Shown piece after piece: positions 9,277 through 17,298 of a stretch of DNA of 64,000 nt; within the stretch, counting starts at the first letter, position 1; each line of letters begins with the position of its first letter. The DNA is taken from positions 1-64,000 of the forward strand of contig NZ_JARZAG010000013.1 of assembly GCF_029892155.1 (NCBI RefSeq), written 5' to 3'. The notes beneath the pieces are model-generated. The model saw only the letters and a list, made by a program, of their open reading frames with translations. It did not search any database and was not told the DNA's origin. The position numbers and the translations under genes were made by a program. Origin of the DNA: Kitasatospora sp. GAS204B. Its GTDB lineage: Bacteria > Actinomycetota > Actinomycetes > Streptomycetales > Streptomycetaceae.

Positions 9277-9951
9277 ATGAAGTTCCTCTCCTCCCGCCGC
9301 CGGGCCGCCGGTGCCGCCACTCTCGCGCTGACCGCCGCCCTCGCGCTGACCGCCTGCGGCTCGGGCACCACCAAGAGCGCCGGCCCGGTGGCCGTGGTCT
9401 CCCAGCAGGCCCAGAACTCGCCCTACCAGGGCACCGTGCTGGCCAAGCACTTCGACAAGCCCGACCTGGTGCTGACCGACACCAGCGGCCAGCCCTTCGA
9501 CCTGCGCAAGCAGACCGCGGGCAAGACCACGCTGCTCTACTTCGGCTACACCAGCTGCCCGGACGTCTGCCCGACCACCATGGGCGACATCGGCGTGGCC
9601 CTGCAGAAGCTGCCCGCCGACCAGCAGGCCGAGATCAACGTGGTCTTCGTCTCCACCGACCCGCAGGTCGACACCCCCAAGGTGCTGCGGACCTGGCTGG
9701 ACTCGTTCAACAAGAACTTCATCGGGCTGACCGGCGACCTGACCACGGTCAAGGCCGCCGCGCAGAGCCTGGGCATCCTGGTCGAGGATCCGATCGTCAA
9801 CAAGGACGGCACGGTGACCTCCACCCACGGCGCCCAGGTGCTGGCCTTCCAGCCCTCCGACGACAAGGCCCACGTGGTCTACCTGAGCGACACCTCCACC
9901 GCCACCTTCGAGCACGACCTGCCGCTGTTCGCCAAGGGGGTGGCGGCCTGA
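9277..9951 (+). CDS. sco: SCO1/SenC copper chaperone lipoprotein
   Basis: A 224-residue exported thioredoxin-fold protein. It has a lipobox LTAC with lipidated Cys27, the copper/redox motif SCPDVCPT (Cys94 and Cys98), and the distal ligand His184 in STHGAQVL. Sco proteins load copper into the CuA site of cytochrome oxidase. In Streptomyces lividans the homologue also serves development and GlxA-related copper delivery (established for the family). Its stop overlaps the ATG of the PCuAC gene (TGATG at 9949), showing translational coupling. Confidence 0.96.
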   Translation: MKFLSSRRRAAGAATLALTAALALTACGSGTTKSAGPVAVVSQQAQNSPYQGTVLAKHFDKPDLVLTDTSGQPFDLRKQTAGKTTLLYFGYTSCPDVCPTTMGDIGVALQKLPADQQAEINVVFVSTDPQVDTPKVLRTWLDSFNKNFIGLTGDLTTVKAAAQSLGILVEDPIVNKDGTVTSTHGAQVLAFQPSDDKAHVVYLSDTSTATFEHDLPLFAKGVAA

Positions 9952-10448
9952 TGCCCGCCTCCCGGGACTTCCGGCGCACCGCGCTGGCCGGCGCCGCGGT
10001 GGCCGCCGCGCTGACCGCGAGCGCCATAGTGGTCGCCTGCGGCGGCAGCGGCGGCGGATCCGGCGCGAGCGCCAAGCTGAGCGTCACCGACTCCTACATC
10101 CCGCTCCCAGCGGGCGCGAGCGGCGACGACAGCATGGCGGCCGGGTACCTGACGGTCCGCAACACCGGCGGCGCGGCGGACACCCTGGTGCGGGTGAGCA
10201 GCCCCGGGGCCGGCTCGGTGAGCATGCACCAGTCCACCGACACCACCATGCGGGAGGTGGACAGCCTGCCGGTCCCGGCCGACGGCACCCTGCAACTGAG
10301 CCGCGGCGGCACCCACCTGATGATCATGGGCTGGCAGAAGCCACCCGCCGTCGGCGACCAGCTGGAGCTGGACCTGACCTTCGCGCACAGTGGCACCATC
10401 ACCGTCGAGGTGCCGGTGAAACCCCTCACCTACCGTCCCGGGAGCTGA
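9951..10448 (+). CDS. ecuC: PCuAC-type extracytoplasmic copper chaperone lipoprotein
   Basis: A 165-residue lipoprotein (lipobox VVAC, Cys30) with the PCuAC/DUF461 cupredoxin-like fold. The Cu(I) motif HxnMx21-22HxM is visible as SVSMHQSTDTTMREV followed by GGTHLMIMGW. It receives copper outside the cytoplasm and works with Sco; the streptomycete orthologue is called ECuC. It starts inside the sco stop codon and ends 7 bp before copCD, so the three are one transcript. Confidence 0.94.
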   Translation: MPASRDFRRTALAGAAVAAALTASAIVVACGGSGGGSGASAKLSVTDSYIPLPAGASGDDSMAAGYLTVRNTGGAADTLVRVSSPGAGSVSMHQSTDTTMREVDSLPVPADGTLQLSRGGTHLMIMGWQKPPAVGDQLELDLTFAHSGTITVEVPVKPLTYRPGS

Positions 10449-10455
10449 CCTCCAG

Positions 10456-12477
10456 ATGCTGCTGCGCAAAGCCCGGACCTGGCTCGCCACCGCGGGCGCC
10501 CTGTTGATCCTGCTGATCGGCACCGCCTCCCCGGCCGCCGCGCACGCGGCACTGCTGCAGACCGACCCCGCGCAGAACTCGGTGGTGGCCACCGAGCCGG
10601 CCGCCGTGACGCTCACCTTCAGCGAAGGCGTGTCGCTGTTCGGCGACTCGGTGCGGGTACTCGACCCGGCCGGCAAGCCGGTCGACCTCGGCAACCCGGG
10701 ACACGCCGACGGCAAGGGCGACACCGCCACCGTCGCGCTCCGTCCCGGCCTCGGCAACGGCACCTACACGGTGGCCTGGCGGGCCGTCTCGGCGGACACC
10801 CACGTGGTCGGCGGCGCCTTCACCTTCTCGATCGGCGCGGCCTCGGACACCTCGGTCTCCGCCTCGCAGATCCAGGGCGCCCAGGCGAACGGCACGGTCT
10901 CCGCGCTGTACGGGACCGGGCGGGCGGTGGCGTACGGGGCGTTCGCGCTGCTCGTCGGGGTGGCGGCCTTCGTGCTGCTCTGCTGGCCGCGCGGGGCCCG
11001 GACCCGGGCGGTGCAGCGGCTGTTGATGGGCGGTTGGGTCGCGCTGCTCGCGTCCACCGTCGCGGTGCTGCTGCTGCGCGGCCCGTACGAGCAGGGCAGC
11101 GGGCTCGGCCAGGCGTTCAACCTCTCGCTGGTGCGCGGCTCGCTGGACGAGCGCCTCGGCACCGCGCTGGCCGCGCGGTTGCTGCTGCTGGCCGCGGCCG
11201 GGGTCTTCCTGTCGCTGCTGGTGGGGCAGTTGGGTCAGCAGGACACCGCCGCCGAGCAGGCGCAGGCGCCGACCGGTGATCCGGAGGAGGACGAGCTGCG
11301 GCGCCTGGAGCGGCGAGCCGCCGACCGGCCGCTGCGCGAGGCGCGGCTGGCGCTCGGAGTGGGCGGGGCGCTGCTCGCGCTGGGGCTGGCGGCCACCTGG
11401 GCGGCGGCCGACCACGCGGCGGTCGGGATCCAGGTCTGGGTCGCGCTGCCCTTCGACATGCTGCACCTGATCGCGATGGCCTGTTGGCTGGGTGGCCTGG
11501 TCGCGCTGCTCTTCGCGCTGCGGGACGGGGCCGGGGCGGTGGTGGCCGAGCGGTTCTCCAAGGTCGCACTGGTCTCGGTGGCCGCGCTGGTGGCGACCGG
11601 CGTCTACCAGGCCTGGCGGGGCGTCGGCTCCTGGGGCGCGCTGGTGGACACCGAGTACGGGCGGCTGTTGCTGATCAAGGTCGGTCTGGTGCTGCTGATG
11701 CTGGCCGCGGCCTGGTTCTCGCGGCGCTGGACGGCGCGGCTGCGGGCGGGTGCGGTGGGTGCGGTGGCCGTGGACCTGACGGAGGGCCTGGCACAGGAAG
11801 TCGAACAGGTCGACGTCCGGGTCGCCGCCACGGTCGGCGAGGCGGCGAACGCAGCTGAGGAGGCCACCAGGGACGCCACCGACGACCCGAAGCGGCAGGC
11901 CCAACTGGCCCGGCAGCGGGCAGCGGTGGCGACGGCCGGGGTGCGCCGGGCGCAGGACGGCTCACCGGCACAGGCCGGGCTGCGGCGCTCAGTGCTGATC
12001 GAGGCGATGGTGGCGATCGGCGTGCTGGTGGTGACCACGCTGCTGACCAACTCGCCGCCCGGCCGGGTGGCGGCCCAGGTCGCCGCCGCCGGTGCGAGCA
12101 CCGCCGCGCCTGCGCCGAGCGCCGGCGCCCGCACCGTGGAGCTCAAGCTGCCCTACAACACCGGCGGCACCGAGCAGGGGGCCAAGGGCACCGCCACCCT
12201 CACCGTCACCCCGGCCACCACCGGCGCCGACCAGCTCACCCTGCTGGTGGCCGACACCGCCGGCAAGCCGGTGGACGTGCCCGAGACCCAGCTCTCCTTC
12301 ACGCTGCCCGACCGCGACATCGGGCCGCTGCCGGTGACGCTGACCAAGGCCGGCACCGGGCGCTGGACCGGCACGGCGCAGATCCCGCTCGCCGGCGAGT
12401 GGGTCGCGGCGGTGGTCGTCCGGTCCTCGGACATCGACCAGGACACCGAGACCAAGCAACTGACGATCGGCGGCTGA
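10456..12477 (+). CDS. CopC-CopD fusion copper resistance/import protein (YcnJ-like)
   Basis: A 673-residue protein. A signal peptide is followed by a CopC domain (mature start HAALLQTDPAQNSVVATEP, with HVVGGAF at its end). A CopD membrane domain follows from about residue 150 to 430 with about eight helices, and then an extracytoplasmic FixH/YtkA-like beta domain (about 560-673). Between the main helix bundle and the last helix is an Ala/Glu/Arg-rich stretch of roughly 85 residues (about 435-515) that looks cytoplasmic and partly coiled; it is longer than in Bacillus YcnJ. GGGAG precedes ATG 10456, and the gap to dtpA is 3 bp. Confidence 0.93.
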   Translation: MLLRKARTWLATAGALLILLIGTASPAAAHAALLQTDPAQNSVVATEPAAVTLTFSEGVSLFGDSVRVLDPAGKPVDLGNPGHADGKGDTATVALRPGLGNGTYTVAWRAVSADTHVVGGAFTFSIGAASDTSVSASQIQGAQANGTVSALYGTGRAVAYGAFALLVGVAAFVLLCWPRGARTRAVQRLLMGGWVALLASTVAVLLLRGPYEQGSGLGQAFNLSLVRGSLDERLGTALAARLLLLAAAGVFLSLLVGQLGQQDTAAEQAQAPTGDPEEDELRRLERRAADRPLREARLALGVGGALLALGLAATWAAADHAAVGIQVWVALPFDMLHLIAMACWLGGLVALLFALRDGAGAVVAERFSKVALVSVAALVATGVYQAWRGVGSWGALVDTEYGRLLLIKVGLVLLMLAAAWFSRRWTARLRAGAVGAVAVDLTEGLAQEVEQVDVRVAATVGEAANAAEEATRDATDDPKRQAQLARQRAAVATAGVRRAQDGSPAQAGLRRSVLIEAMVAIGVLVVTTLLTNSPPGRVAAQVAAAGASTAAPAPSAGARTVELKLPYNTGGTEQGAKGTATLTVTPATTGADQLTLLVADTAGKPVDVPETQLSFTLPDRDIGPLPVTLTKAGTGRWTGTAQIPLAGEWVAAVVVRSSDIDQDTETKQLTIGG

Positions 12478-12480
12478 CCC

Positions 12481-13695
12481 ATGACGACGACAGGTTTCTC
12501 CCGCCGGGCGCTGCTCGGCGGGGCCGGCGCCGGGCTCGCCGTCGGGGCCGCCGGTGGGGCGCTGGCCCATGCGGCGGCGGTCCCCGCGACGCCGTCCGGG
12601 CCGCCGGCGCTCGGCGCCGCCCGGGTCGACTGGCAGGGCCCGCACCAGGCCGGGATCACGCAGCCGCAGCAGGCCCGGGTCCAGCTGGCCGCCTTCGACC
12701 TGGCCCCGACCGCCGGGCGCGCCGGGCTGCGGGGACTGCTGAAGGAGTGGTCCCAGACCATCGCCCGGCTGACCGTGGGCGAGCCGGCCGGCAACCACGA
12801 GAACCAGATCGCGCTGGACGCCGGGCCCAGCTCGCTGACCGTGACGGTCGGCTTCGGCCCGTCCCTGTTCGACAGGACGGGCCTGGCCGACCGCCGGCCT
12901 GCCGCGCTGGCCCCGCTGCCCGCCTTCCCGCTGGACGCGCTCGACCCGGCCCGCGGCGACGGCGACCTGTGGGTGCAGATCGGCGCGGACGACGCGCTGG
13001 TGGCCTTCCACGCGCTGCGGGTGCTGCAGCAGCAGGCGGCGCCCGCCGCCACCGTCCGCTGGCAGATGGCCGGCTTCGCCCGCACCCCGGGCGCCACCGC
13101 CGAGCCGATGACCGGCCGCAACCTGATGGGTCAGCTGGACGGCACCAACAACCCCAAGCCGACCGACCCGGACTTCGCCGCCAAGGTCTTCGCCACCGGC
13201 CCCGACTGGATGGCCGGCGGCTCGTACCTCGTGCTGCGGCGGATCCGGATGCTGCTGGACGACTGGGAGAACCTGCCGACGGACCGTCAGGAACGTGTCA
13301 TCGGGCGGCGCAAGTCCGACGGCGCACCGCTCTCCGGCGGCACCGAGCGCACCGCGGTGGACCTCGCCGGGCAGAACCCGGACGGCACCCTGGCGATCCC
13401 CGCCGACGCGCACATCCGGGTGGCCGCGCCGGCCGCCAACGGTGGCGCGGCCATGCTGCGGCGCGGCTTCTCCTACGCCGACGGGACGCTGCCGGACGGC
13501 TCGCCGGACGCCGGCCTGCTCTTCCTCGCCTTCCAGGCCGACCCGGCGCGCGGTTTCGTCCCGGTGCAGCAGAAGCTGGCCCGCGCAGACGGACTCTCCC
13601 GGTTCCTGCGGCACGAGGCGAGCGGGCTGTACGCGGTGCCGCCCGGTGTGGCGGGCGGCGAAGGGTACCTGGGACAGGCGCTGCTGGAGGGGTGA
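12481..13695 (+). CDS. dtpA: Tat-exported DyP-type heme peroxidase
   Basis: A 404-residue dye-decolorising peroxidase. Its Tat signal contains SRRALLGG. It has the GxxDG-type motif GQLDGTNNP with catalytic Asp220, proximal heme His311 in DAHIRVAAP, the MLRRGFSY segment that carries the distal Arg, and the C-terminal RFLRHEASGLYAVPPG signature. In Streptomyces lividans the homologue DtpA is a Tat substrate needed for maturation of the copper oxidase GlxA and for morphogenesis (established), which fits its place at the end of this copper chaperone operon. It starts 3 bp after copCD. Confidence 0.94.
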   Translation: MTTTGFSRRALLGGAGAGLAVGAAGGALAHAAAVPATPSGPPALGAARVDWQGPHQAGITQPQQARVQLAAFDLAPTAGRAGLRGLLKEWSQTIARLTVGEPAGNHENQIALDAGPSSLTVTVGFGPSLFDRTGLADRRPAALAPLPAFPLDALDPARGDGDLWVQIGADDALVAFHALRVLQQQAAPAATVRWQMAGFARTPGATAEPMTGRNLMGQLDGTNNPKPTDPDFAAKVFATGPDWMAGGSYLVLRRIRMLLDDWENLPTDRQERVIGRRKSDGAPLSGGTERTAVDLAGQNPDGTLAIPADAHIRVAAPAANGGAAMLRRGFSYADGTLPDGSPDAGLLFLAFQADPARGFVPVQQKLARADGLSRFLRHEASGLYAVPPGVAGGEGYLGQALLEG

Positions 13696-13791
13696 TCGGA
13701 CCACTGACCGGACCGCGGCGCCGCGCGGGCGCCGAAGTGGCTATGGTGGCAGGTCTGGTACCGGTCGAACTCGAGCTCACGGAGGCGCGGA

Positions 13792-14727
13792 ATGTCGGCG
13801 ACCCGCTACACCTACCTGGGGCCGGCCGGCACCTTTACCGAGGCGGCGCTGCACACCCTGCCCGAGGCGGCCACCCGCGAGCTGGTGCCGCTGACCTCGG
13901 TGCAGGCCGCGCTGGACGCCGTGCGCGGCGGTGAGGCGGCGGGCGCCTTCGTGGCGATCGAGAACTCGGTGGAGGGCGCGGTCACCGCGACCGCCGACGA
14001 GCTGGCCTTCGGCTCGCCGCTGATGATCTACCGCGAGGTGCTGCTGCCGATCAGCTTCGCGCTGCTGGTGCGCCCCGGCACCGAGCTGGCCGACATCAAG
14101 ACCGTCACCAGCCACCCGGTGGCGCAGCCGCAGGTGCGCCGCTGGCTGGGCACCCACCTGCCGGAGGCCGACTGGGAGGCGGCCGCCTCCAACGCGGACG
14201 GTGCCCGGCTGGTCCAGGAGGGGCAGGTGGACGGCGCCTTCGCCGGCGAGTTCGCCGCCCCGCTCTACGGGCTGCACCCGCTGGTCACCGACATCCACGA
14301 CGCCGCGACCGCGACCACCCGTTTCGTGCTGGTCGGCCGCCAGGGCCGGGTCGCCTCGCCGACCGGCTGGGACAAGACCTCCATGGTGGTCTGGCTCGGC
14401 GACAACCACCCGGGCGCGCTGCTCGAACTGCTGCAGGAATTCGCGGTGCGCGGGGTCAACCTGATGCGGATCGAATCCCGGCCGACCGGCCAGGGCCTGG
14501 GCAACTACTGCTTCTCGATCGACTGCGAGGGGCACCTGAGCGACCGGCGGGTGGCCGAGGCGCTGATGGGCCTGCGGCGGATCTGCCCGCAGGTCCGGTT
14601 CCTCGGCTCCTATCCGCGCGCCGACCGGCGGGCCGCCACGGCGCGCCGTCCGGGTTCTTCGGACGAGGATTTCGTCAGGGCCGCCGATTGGCTGGCGCGT
14701 TGCCTGGACGGCCGCGGCGAAAGCTGA
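13792..14727 (+). CDS. pheA: prephenate dehydratase
   Basis: A 311-residue cytoplasmic enzyme that converts prephenate to phenylpyruvate in phenylalanine synthesis (EC 4.2.1.51). The PDT domain (about 1-185) begins YLGPAGTFTEAAL and contains the TTRF motif (TATTTRFVLVG). An ACT regulatory domain (about 200-280) carries GALLELL and the Phe-binding ESRP. The length matches monofunctional actinobacterial PheA. GGAGG precedes the ATG. It is followed by a 475-bp intergenic region rich in DnaA boxes and then serS, a conserved neighbour in streptomycetes. Confidence 0.95.
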   Translation: MSATRYTYLGPAGTFTEAALHTLPEAATRELVPLTSVQAALDAVRGGEAAGAFVAIENSVEGAVTATADELAFGSPLMIYREVLLPISFALLVRPGTELADIKTVTSHPVAQPQVRRWLGTHLPEADWEAAASNADGARLVQEGQVDGAFAGEFAAPLYGLHPLVTDIHDAATATTRFVLVGRQGRVASPTGWDKTSMVVWLGDNHPGALLELLQEFAVRGVNLMRIESRPTGQGLGNYCFSIDCEGHLSDRRVAEALMGLRRICPQVRFLGSYPRADRRAATARRPGSSDEDFVRAADWLARCLDGRGES

Positions 14728-14791
14728 CGGACGGTTCCACGCCACCTCCCCGTCGCTTTTCGGACATCTCTCCGAAAGGCGACCAGAAGGC

Positions 14792-15172
14792 TCATCCACA
14801 GGGCGGTGACCTGCCCGCTCCGCCATCCACAGGCTGGGCTACCCGGTAGTTATCCACCGGTTATCCACAGACCTGGGGATGAGTCGACAAACCGGCTTAG
14901 CTACTCCCAGGCCGGGTCTGATCATCGGTAAGCACGCCAAAAGGGACCGATCACATCAGAGTCACCCTTCTGCAGAGAAGTCACCCCTCCGAGTGGTGGA
15001 ATTCGCTCCGCCGGGACCGCGAAGCGAGGTTTGAAACCCGAAAACACCGGTTCGGGGGTGCCGAATCCGGCGCCAGGCCGTCATCCACAGGGCCCAGCCC
15101 GGGCCTGTGGACAAATAGCGGCGAAGGATCTTGTGAGGCGAGTTATCCACAGGGATCGATAAGTTATCCCCA
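14792..15172. promoter_or_regulatory. DnaA-box cluster in the pheA-serS intergenic region
   Basis: Within 381 bp there are eight 9-mers matching or nearly matching the DnaA box TTATCCACA/TTGTCCACA. They lie at 14792, 14823, 14850, 14861, 15081, 15143 and 15164 on the + strand and at 15106-15114 on the - strand. Perfect forms are 14861, 15143 and 15106 (TTGTCCACA read on -); the others differ by one base, or two at 14823. Pairs are close (11-bp and 21-bp register). The flanking genes are not those of oriC (no dnaA, dnaN or rpmH), so this is an off-origin cluster that may titrate DnaA or regulate serS or pheA. The region otherwise holds no gene. Confidence 0.8.
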
Positions 15173-15202
15173 GCCGGGTCCGGCCCCGGTAGGCTTGCCC
15201 CC

Positions 15203-16477
15203 GTGATTGACCTTCGTCTGCTTCGTGAAGACCCTGACCGAGTGCGCGCCTCGCAGCGCGCCCGTGGCGAGGACGTCGACCTGGTCGACGCCCTGCTCTC
15301 CGCCGATGAGCGCCGCCGGTCGTCGGGCAGCCGCTTCGACGAGCTGCGCAACGAGCAGAAGGGTCTGGGCAAGCAGGTCGCCAAGGCCCAGGGCGAGGAG
15401 AAGGCCGCCCTGCTCCAGCGCACCAAGGAGCTGGCCGCCGAGGTCAAGGCCGCCGACGCCGAACAGGGCGAGGCCAAGGAGGAGGCCGAGCGGCTGCTGC
15501 GCTCGCTGGCCAACCTGATCGACCCCGCCGCCCCGGTCGGTGGCGAGGAGGACTTCGTCACGCTGGAGGAGATCGGCACCCCGCGCGATTTCGCGGCCGA
15601 GGGCTTCGAGCCCAAGGACCACGTGGAGCTCGGCCAACTGCTCGGCGCGATCGACATGGAGCGCGGGGCCAAGGTGGCCGGCTCCCGCTCCTACTACCTG
15701 ACCGGCCCCGGCGCCCTGCTGGAGCTGGCCCTGGTCAACATGGCGATGGCCCAGGCCTCCGCCCTCGGCTTCATCCCGATGATCACCCCGGCCCTGGTCC
15801 GCCCGGCCGCCATGGACGGTACCGGCTTCCTCGGCCAGGCCGCCGAGAACGTGTACCACCTGGAGCAGGAGGACCGGTACCTGGTCGGCACCAGCGAGGT
15901 CCCGCTCGCGGCCTACCACATGGACGAGATCCTGGACGCCGAGAAGCTGCCGCTGCGCTACGCCGGCTTCTCCTCCTGCTTCCGCCGCGAGGCCGGGACC
16001 TACGGCAAGGACACCCGCGGCATCATCCGGGTGCACCAGTTCGAGAAGGTCGAGATGTTCGTCTACACCACCCCGGAGGAGGCGGAGGCCGAGCACCGCC
16101 GCCTGCTCCAGTGGGAGAAGGACTTCCTGAACGCGCTGGAGCTGCCCTACCGGGTGATCGACGTCGCCTCCGGCGACCTCGGCGCCTCGGCCGCCCGGAA
16201 GTTCGACATCGAGGCCTGGATCCCGACCCAGGGCAAGTACCGCGAGGTCACCTCCACCTCGAACACCACCGAGTACCAGTCCCGCCGGCTGTCGATCCGG
16301 ATGCGCGAGGAGGGCAAGGTCCGCCCGCTGGCCACCCTCAACGGCACCCTGGCCGCCGTCCCCCGGCTGATCGTGGCGATCCTGGAGAACCACCAGCAGG
16401 CCGACGGCTCGGTGGTGCTCCCCGAGGCGCTGCGCCCGTTCCTGGGTGGCCGGACCACGCTGGACCCGGTCAAGTGA
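15203..16477 (+). CDS. serS: seryl-tRNA synthetase
   Basis: A 424-residue class II aminoacyl-tRNA synthetase charging tRNA-Ser (EC 6.1.1.11). The N-terminal tRNA-binding coiled coil spans about 25-105 and begins MIDLRLLREDPDRVRASQ. Motif 2 is SSCFRREAGTYGKDTRG, followed by HQFEKVEMF. Motif 3 is TTEYQSRRLSIRMR...NGTLAAVPR. The start is GTG 15203. TAGGCT at 15190-15195 looks like a -10 element seven bases before it, so the mRNA may be leaderless. DnaA boxes lie immediately upstream. The stop overlaps the next gene by GTGA. Confidence 0.97.
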   Translation: MIDLRLLREDPDRVRASQRARGEDVDLVDALLSADERRRSSGSRFDELRNEQKGLGKQVAKAQGEEKAALLQRTKELAAEVKAADAEQGEAKEEAERLLRSLANLIDPAAPVGGEEDFVTLEEIGTPRDFAAEGFEPKDHVELGQLLGAIDMERGAKVAGSRSYYLTGPGALLELALVNMAMAQASALGFIPMITPALVRPAAMDGTGFLGQAAENVYHLEQEDRYLVGTSEVPLAAYHMDEILDAEKLPLRYAGFSSCFRREAGTYGKDTRGIIRVHQFEKVEMFVYTTPEEAEAEHRRLLQWEKDFLNALELPYRVIDVASGDLGASAARKFDIEAWIPTQGKYREVTSTSNTTEYQSRRLSIRMREEGKVRPLATLNGTLAAVPRLIVAILENHQQADGSVVLPEALRPFLGGRTTLDPVK

Positions 16478-17283
16478 CCGCCGGGCTGCCGTACCGGCTG
16501 ATCGCCACCGATCTGGACGGCGCCCTGCTCACCCCCGCGGAGACGGTCTCCGACCGGACCCGCGCCGCCCTGGCCACCGCGACGGCGGCCGGGGCGGTCC
16601 ACATCGTCGTCACCGGGCGAGCGGTCTCCTGGGCCCGCCCGGTCCTCGACGAGATCGGCTACACCGGGATCGCGGTCTGCGGCCAGGGCGCGCAGGTGTA
16701 CGACGCCGGCGCGCACAAGCTGCTCACCTCGATGACCCTGGACCGGATGCTCGGCCAACTGGCGCTGGCCAAGCTGGAGGCGGAGCTCGGCCCGCTGGCC
16801 GTGGCCGCCGTCCAGGACGGCCTGGACGGCGCCGCGCTGGCCCTCGGCCCGTACCGGCTGGAGACGGCGGGCGACTTCTCGTTGCGCCAAGTGCTGGGCC
16901 GCGCCGAGCTGTTCGCCGAGCCGATCAGCAAACTCTTCCTGCAGCACCCGGAACTGACGGATGATCAGCTGACCGCCGCCGCCCGGGGGATCGTCGGCGA
17001 CCTGGTCGGCGTCACGCTGGCCGGGCCGCGGATCGTCGAGCTGCTGCCGCTGGGCCTGACCAAGGCCACCGGGCTGGCCGTCGCGGCCCGCCGGCTGGGG
17101 CTGCGGGCCGCCGACACCATCGCGTTCGGGGACATGCCCAACGACCTGCCGATGTTCCACTGGGCCGCGCACGGGGTGGCGATGGCCAACGCGCACCAGG
17201 AGCTGCTGGCGGTGGCCGACGAGGTGACCGCGAGCAACGCCGAGGACGGGGTCGCGACGGTGCTGGAGCGACTCTACGGCTGA
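16474..17283 (+). CDS. HAD-superfamily (Cof-type) phosphatase
   Basis: A 269-residue HAD phosphatase of the Cof/IIB type. Motif I is IATDLDGALL near the N terminus, there is a Cof-type cap in the middle, and motif IV is FGDMPNDLPMF. GTG 16474 is chosen because it overlaps the serS stop (GTGA), a classical coupled start; longer upstream frames read into serS. Members dephosphorylate sugar phosphates or cofactors such as FMN and pyridoxal phosphate; the substrate here is unknown. A second, independent Cof-like gene is at 52142. Confidence 0.9.
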   Translation: MTAGLPYRLIATDLDGALLTPAETVSDRTRAALATATAAGAVHIVVTGRAVSWARPVLDEIGYTGIAVCGQGAQVYDAGAHKLLTSMTLDRMLGQLALAKLEAELGPLAVAAVQDGLDGAALALGPYRLETAGDFSLRQVLGRAELFAEPISKLFLQHPELTDDQLTAAARGIVGDLVGVTLAGPRIVELLPLGLTKATGLAVAARRLGLRAADTIAFGDMPNDLPMFHWAAHGVAMANAHQELLAVADEVTASNAEDGVATVLERLYG

Positions 17284-17298
17284 CGGATCGTCAGCCGT
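17276..17298. terminator. bidirectional hairpin across convergent stop codons
   Basis: A perfect 9-bp inverted repeat (17276-17284 and 17290-17298, loop 5) overlaps both the stop of the + strand HAD gene and the stop of the - strand LytR-CpsA-Psr gene. It is placed to end transcription from both sides. Confidence 0.65.

Noticed and set aside
14792..15172. The chromosome origin oriC
   Set aside because: Only eight boxes in 0.4 kb and no dnaA, dnaN, rpmH or gyrB neighbours. Streptomyces oriC has about twice as many boxes and lies between dnaA and dnaN.
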